Source of the DNA: Rubrobacteraceae bacterium
GTDB lineage: Bacteria; Actinomycetota; Rubrobacteria; Rubrobacterales; Rubrobacteraceae
DNA length: 5,460 nt
Direction: 5' to 3'
Assembly: GCA_030447045.1 (NCBI GenBank)
Contig: JAUJMB010000112.1
Location: 1 to 5,460, forward strand
The notes beneath the pieces were generated by a model. That model ran no database searches, was not told where the DNA came from, and saw only the letters and a program-made list of their open reading frames with translations. Numbering within the stretch: the first letter of the stretch is position 1; every line of letters starts with the position of its first letter. The translations under genes and the position numbers were made by a program. Shown in pieces: positions 3,753 to 5,460 of the stretch.

Positions 3753-5460
3753 CTACAAGCCCACTTCCTCCGCCTCCTCGAGCAACCCCTCCCAATCCTT
3801 GTACAGGCCGTCGAGGACGCCTTTTAGCTGGCGGTGCTCGGTCACGACCTCACGGGATCTGCGGCCGTCGGAGTAGAGCTCGGAGGTGGCGAGCTCTTTC
3901 TCGAGGCGGACGAGGCGGCGCTCCGTGGCGTCTATCTCGCCCTCGACGGCGACGAGGCGGGAGGCCACGATGCTCTCTTCTTTGCTCTGGCCGGGGCGGA
4001 CGCGGCGGCGGGGGCGGCGCTTGCCGTTCTTCGGGCCCTCGTCGAGGCGGCGGTGGGCGCGGTAGTAGTCGTAGCCGCCGAGGTAATTGGTCAGCTTCTT
4101 GTCGTCGAGCTCGACGATCCTGGTGGCGAGCTTGCGGAGGAAGTAGCGGTCGTGAGAGATAAAGAACATAGTGCCCCGGTACCGGAGCAGGGCCTCTTCG
4201 AGGGCCTCGCGGGCCGGGATGTCGAGGTTGTTGGTGGGCTCGTCGAGAAGGAGGAGGTTGGCGCCGCTCACCACGATCTCGGCGAGGCTCAGGCGGTTGC
4301 GCTCGCCGCCGGAGAGGGCCGAGACCTTCTTGAAGACGTCGCCGCCGGAGAAGAGGAAGGCGCCGAGAAGGTCGCGGGCTTCGGGCGCGTCGAGGCCCGT
4401 GGCGCCCATCGCCTCCTGGAGGACGGTCTTTCTATCGTCGAGGCGGGCGAGCTGCTGGTCCTGGTAGGCGGGGGAGACGTTGTTGCCGAGCCGGACGAGG
4501 CCGCCGTCCGGGCGGAGCTCGCCGGTGGCGAGGCGCATGATGGTGCTCTTCCCGGTTCCGTTCGGGCCGAGGAGGGCGACCCGCTCGCCCCGCTCCACGA
4601 CGAGGTCCAGGTCTTCCAGGAGCGGCTCCTCGGCGTCGTCGTGGGCGTAGCGGACGCCCTCCATCTCCATCACGACGCGGCCCGCCCGGCGCGTCTCGCC
4701 GCCGAGGTCCATCTTGACGTTCCTGTCCCTGGACTTCGGGTCCTCTATCTTCTCCATGCGGTCGAGAAGCTTCTGCTTGCTGCGGGCCTGGGCCGCTTTG
4801 GTAGCTTTGGCGCGGTTCTTCTCGACGAAGCGCTCGAGCTGGGCGCGGCGCTCGGCGTTCGCCTTCGCCTTGCGGGCGAGCTGCTCGGAGCGGGCCCTCT
4901 TCTCCTCGACGTAGCGGCTGTAGTTGCCGGTGTAGCGGTTTATGCGTCCGTCCTCCAGCTCTAGGATCGAGCCCGAGACGGCGTCCAGGAAGTAGCGGTC
5001 GTGGGAGACGACGAGGACGGCGCTCTTCGCGTTCTTGACGAAGCCCTCCAGCCACTCGATGGCCTGGAGGTCGAGGTGGTTGGTCGGCTCGTCCAGCAGG
5101 ATCAGGTCGGGCTCTTCGAGGAGCAGCCTTGCTAAGGCCACCCGGCTCTGCTCCCCGCCGGAGAACGACCCGACCGGGCGCTTCCAGTCCTCCGGCGCGA
5201 AGCCCAAAGAGGAGAGGGTGGAGGCGGCGCGGGCGCGGTAGTCGTAGCCGCCGTCCCGCTCGAACTGGCTCTGCAGGCGCCCGTAGCGCTCCATCAGGGC
5301 GCCCGTGGGGTCGTCCGAGAGCTGGGCGCCGAGTTCCTCCAGCTCGCGCTCGCGCTCCATCAGGGGCGCGAAGGCGGAGGAGATCTCCTCCTCCACCGAA
5401 CGGTTGCCGCGCTCGCCGGCGTAGAGCTTCTGGGCCGTCATCCCGACCTTCGCCTCGCCG
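3753..5460 (-). CDS. ABC-F family ATP-binding protein, YdiF/Uup-like (5' end outside window)
   Basis: The minus-strand frame runs from the right edge to TAG at 3755-3753. Residue numbers below count from the internal ATG at 5441, which is not the true start: the frame continues to 5459, and the first domain lacks its Walker A, which lies beyond the window. Domain 1 shows FSGGEQ (93-98), LILLDEPTNHLD (113-124) and switch SHDRYFL (146-152). A basic helical linker (about 170-253) is the P-site interaction motif of ABC-F proteins. Domain 2 has Walker A GPNGTGKST (292-300), LSGGERNR (376-383), LLLLDEPTNNLD (396-407) and SHDRYFL (429-435). Catalytic Glu118 and Glu401 are both present. A basic stretch (471-484) leads to a C-terminal coiled coil (about 488-560). 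There are no membrane segments. ABC-F proteins act on the ribosome, easing stalled translation or protecting it from antibiotics. FLFSGGDVFKKVSALSGGE and the coiled-coil tail resemble the YdiF/Uup group. An antibiotic-resistance role cannot be inferred. Confidence 0.93.
   Translation of the reverse strand, partial: GEAKVGMTAQKLYAGERGNRSVEEEISSAFAPLMERERELEELGAQLSDDPTGALMERYGRLQSQFERDGGYDYRARAASTLSSLGFAPEDWKRPVGSFSGGEQSRVALARLLLEEPDLILLDEPTNHLDLQAIEWLEGFVKNAKSAVLVVSHDRYFLDAVSGSILELEDGRINRYTGNYSRYVEEKRARSEQLARKAKANAERRAQLERFVEKNRAKATKAAQARSKQKLLDRMEKIEDPKSRDRNVKMDLGGETRRAGRVVMEMEGVRYAHDDAEEPLLEDLDLVVERGERVALLGPNGTGKSTIMRLATGELRPDGGLVRLGNNVSPAYQDQQLARLDDRKTVLQEAMGATGLDAPEARDLLGAFLFSGGDVFKKVSALSGGERNRLSLAEIVVSGANLLLLDEPTNNLDIPAREALEEALLRYRGTMFFISHDRYFLRKLATRIVELDDKKLTNYLGGYDYYRAHRRLDEGPKNGKRRPRRRVRPGQSKEESIVASRLVAVEGEIDATERRLVRLEKELATSELYSDGRRSREVVTEHRQLKGVLDGLYKDWEGLLEEAEEVGL

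Noticed and set aside
3834..4964. A 376-codon open frame on the plus strand
   Set aside because: It is the antisense shadow of the ABC-F gene. Its composition (Leu, Ala, Val, Glu, Gly only) is that of a mirror frame.
5439..5441. ATG as the start of the ABC-F gene
   Set aside because: The frame stays open to the window edge and the Walker A of the first ATPase domain is missing, so the start must lie beyond 5460.
1..5460. CRISPR array, defence island, prophage or integrase
   Set aside because: There is no regularly spaced repeat series and no nuclease, integrase, toxin-antitoxin or phage gene. The only repeats are the two isolated elements described.

Overview
The window is GC-rich bacterial chromosome, most likely from a deep-branching actinobacterium of the Rubrobacter type. 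This is an inference. It rests on the high GC content combined with readily used ATA isoleucine and AGG arginine codons (unlike Streptomyces), on a CwlM-like protein beside a thioredoxin gene (an actinobacterial arrangement), and on the style of the small secreted calcium-binding protein. No taxonomic marker such as rRNA is present.

Layout. Positions 1-776 hold the 3' part of a PfkB-family sugar(-phosphate) kinase. Positions 777-927 are a non-coding repeat element with inverted ends. A compact + strand group follows: thioredoxin (995-1306), a strong hairpin that overlaps a promoter, a short groES without groEL (1440-1709), a second strong hairpin, and a two-PG-binding-domain amidase_3 protein resembling mycobacterial CwlM (1854-2888, probably starting slightly upstream). 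Next come a small secreted RTX-like protein with an unclear start (3074-3427), a textbook promoter, and a complete tRNA-Pro(CGG) gene (3529-3602). A second copy of the repeat element (about 3610-3752) lies between the tRNA and the 3' end of a minus-strand ABC-F ATPase gene that runs off the right edge.

Functionally this is mostly housekeeping: sugar phosphorylation, thiol redox, chaperonin co-factor, envelope control, tRNA and ribosome-associated ATPase. I see no defence system, CRISPR array, integrase or toxin-antitoxin pair. The points most worth a second look are the CwlM-like protein, which keeps a full zinc-amidase active site but has no signal peptide; the shortened roof segment of GroES; two genes whose conserved N-termini extend upstream of any ordinary start codon; and the two diverged repeat elements that each begin right after a stop codon.
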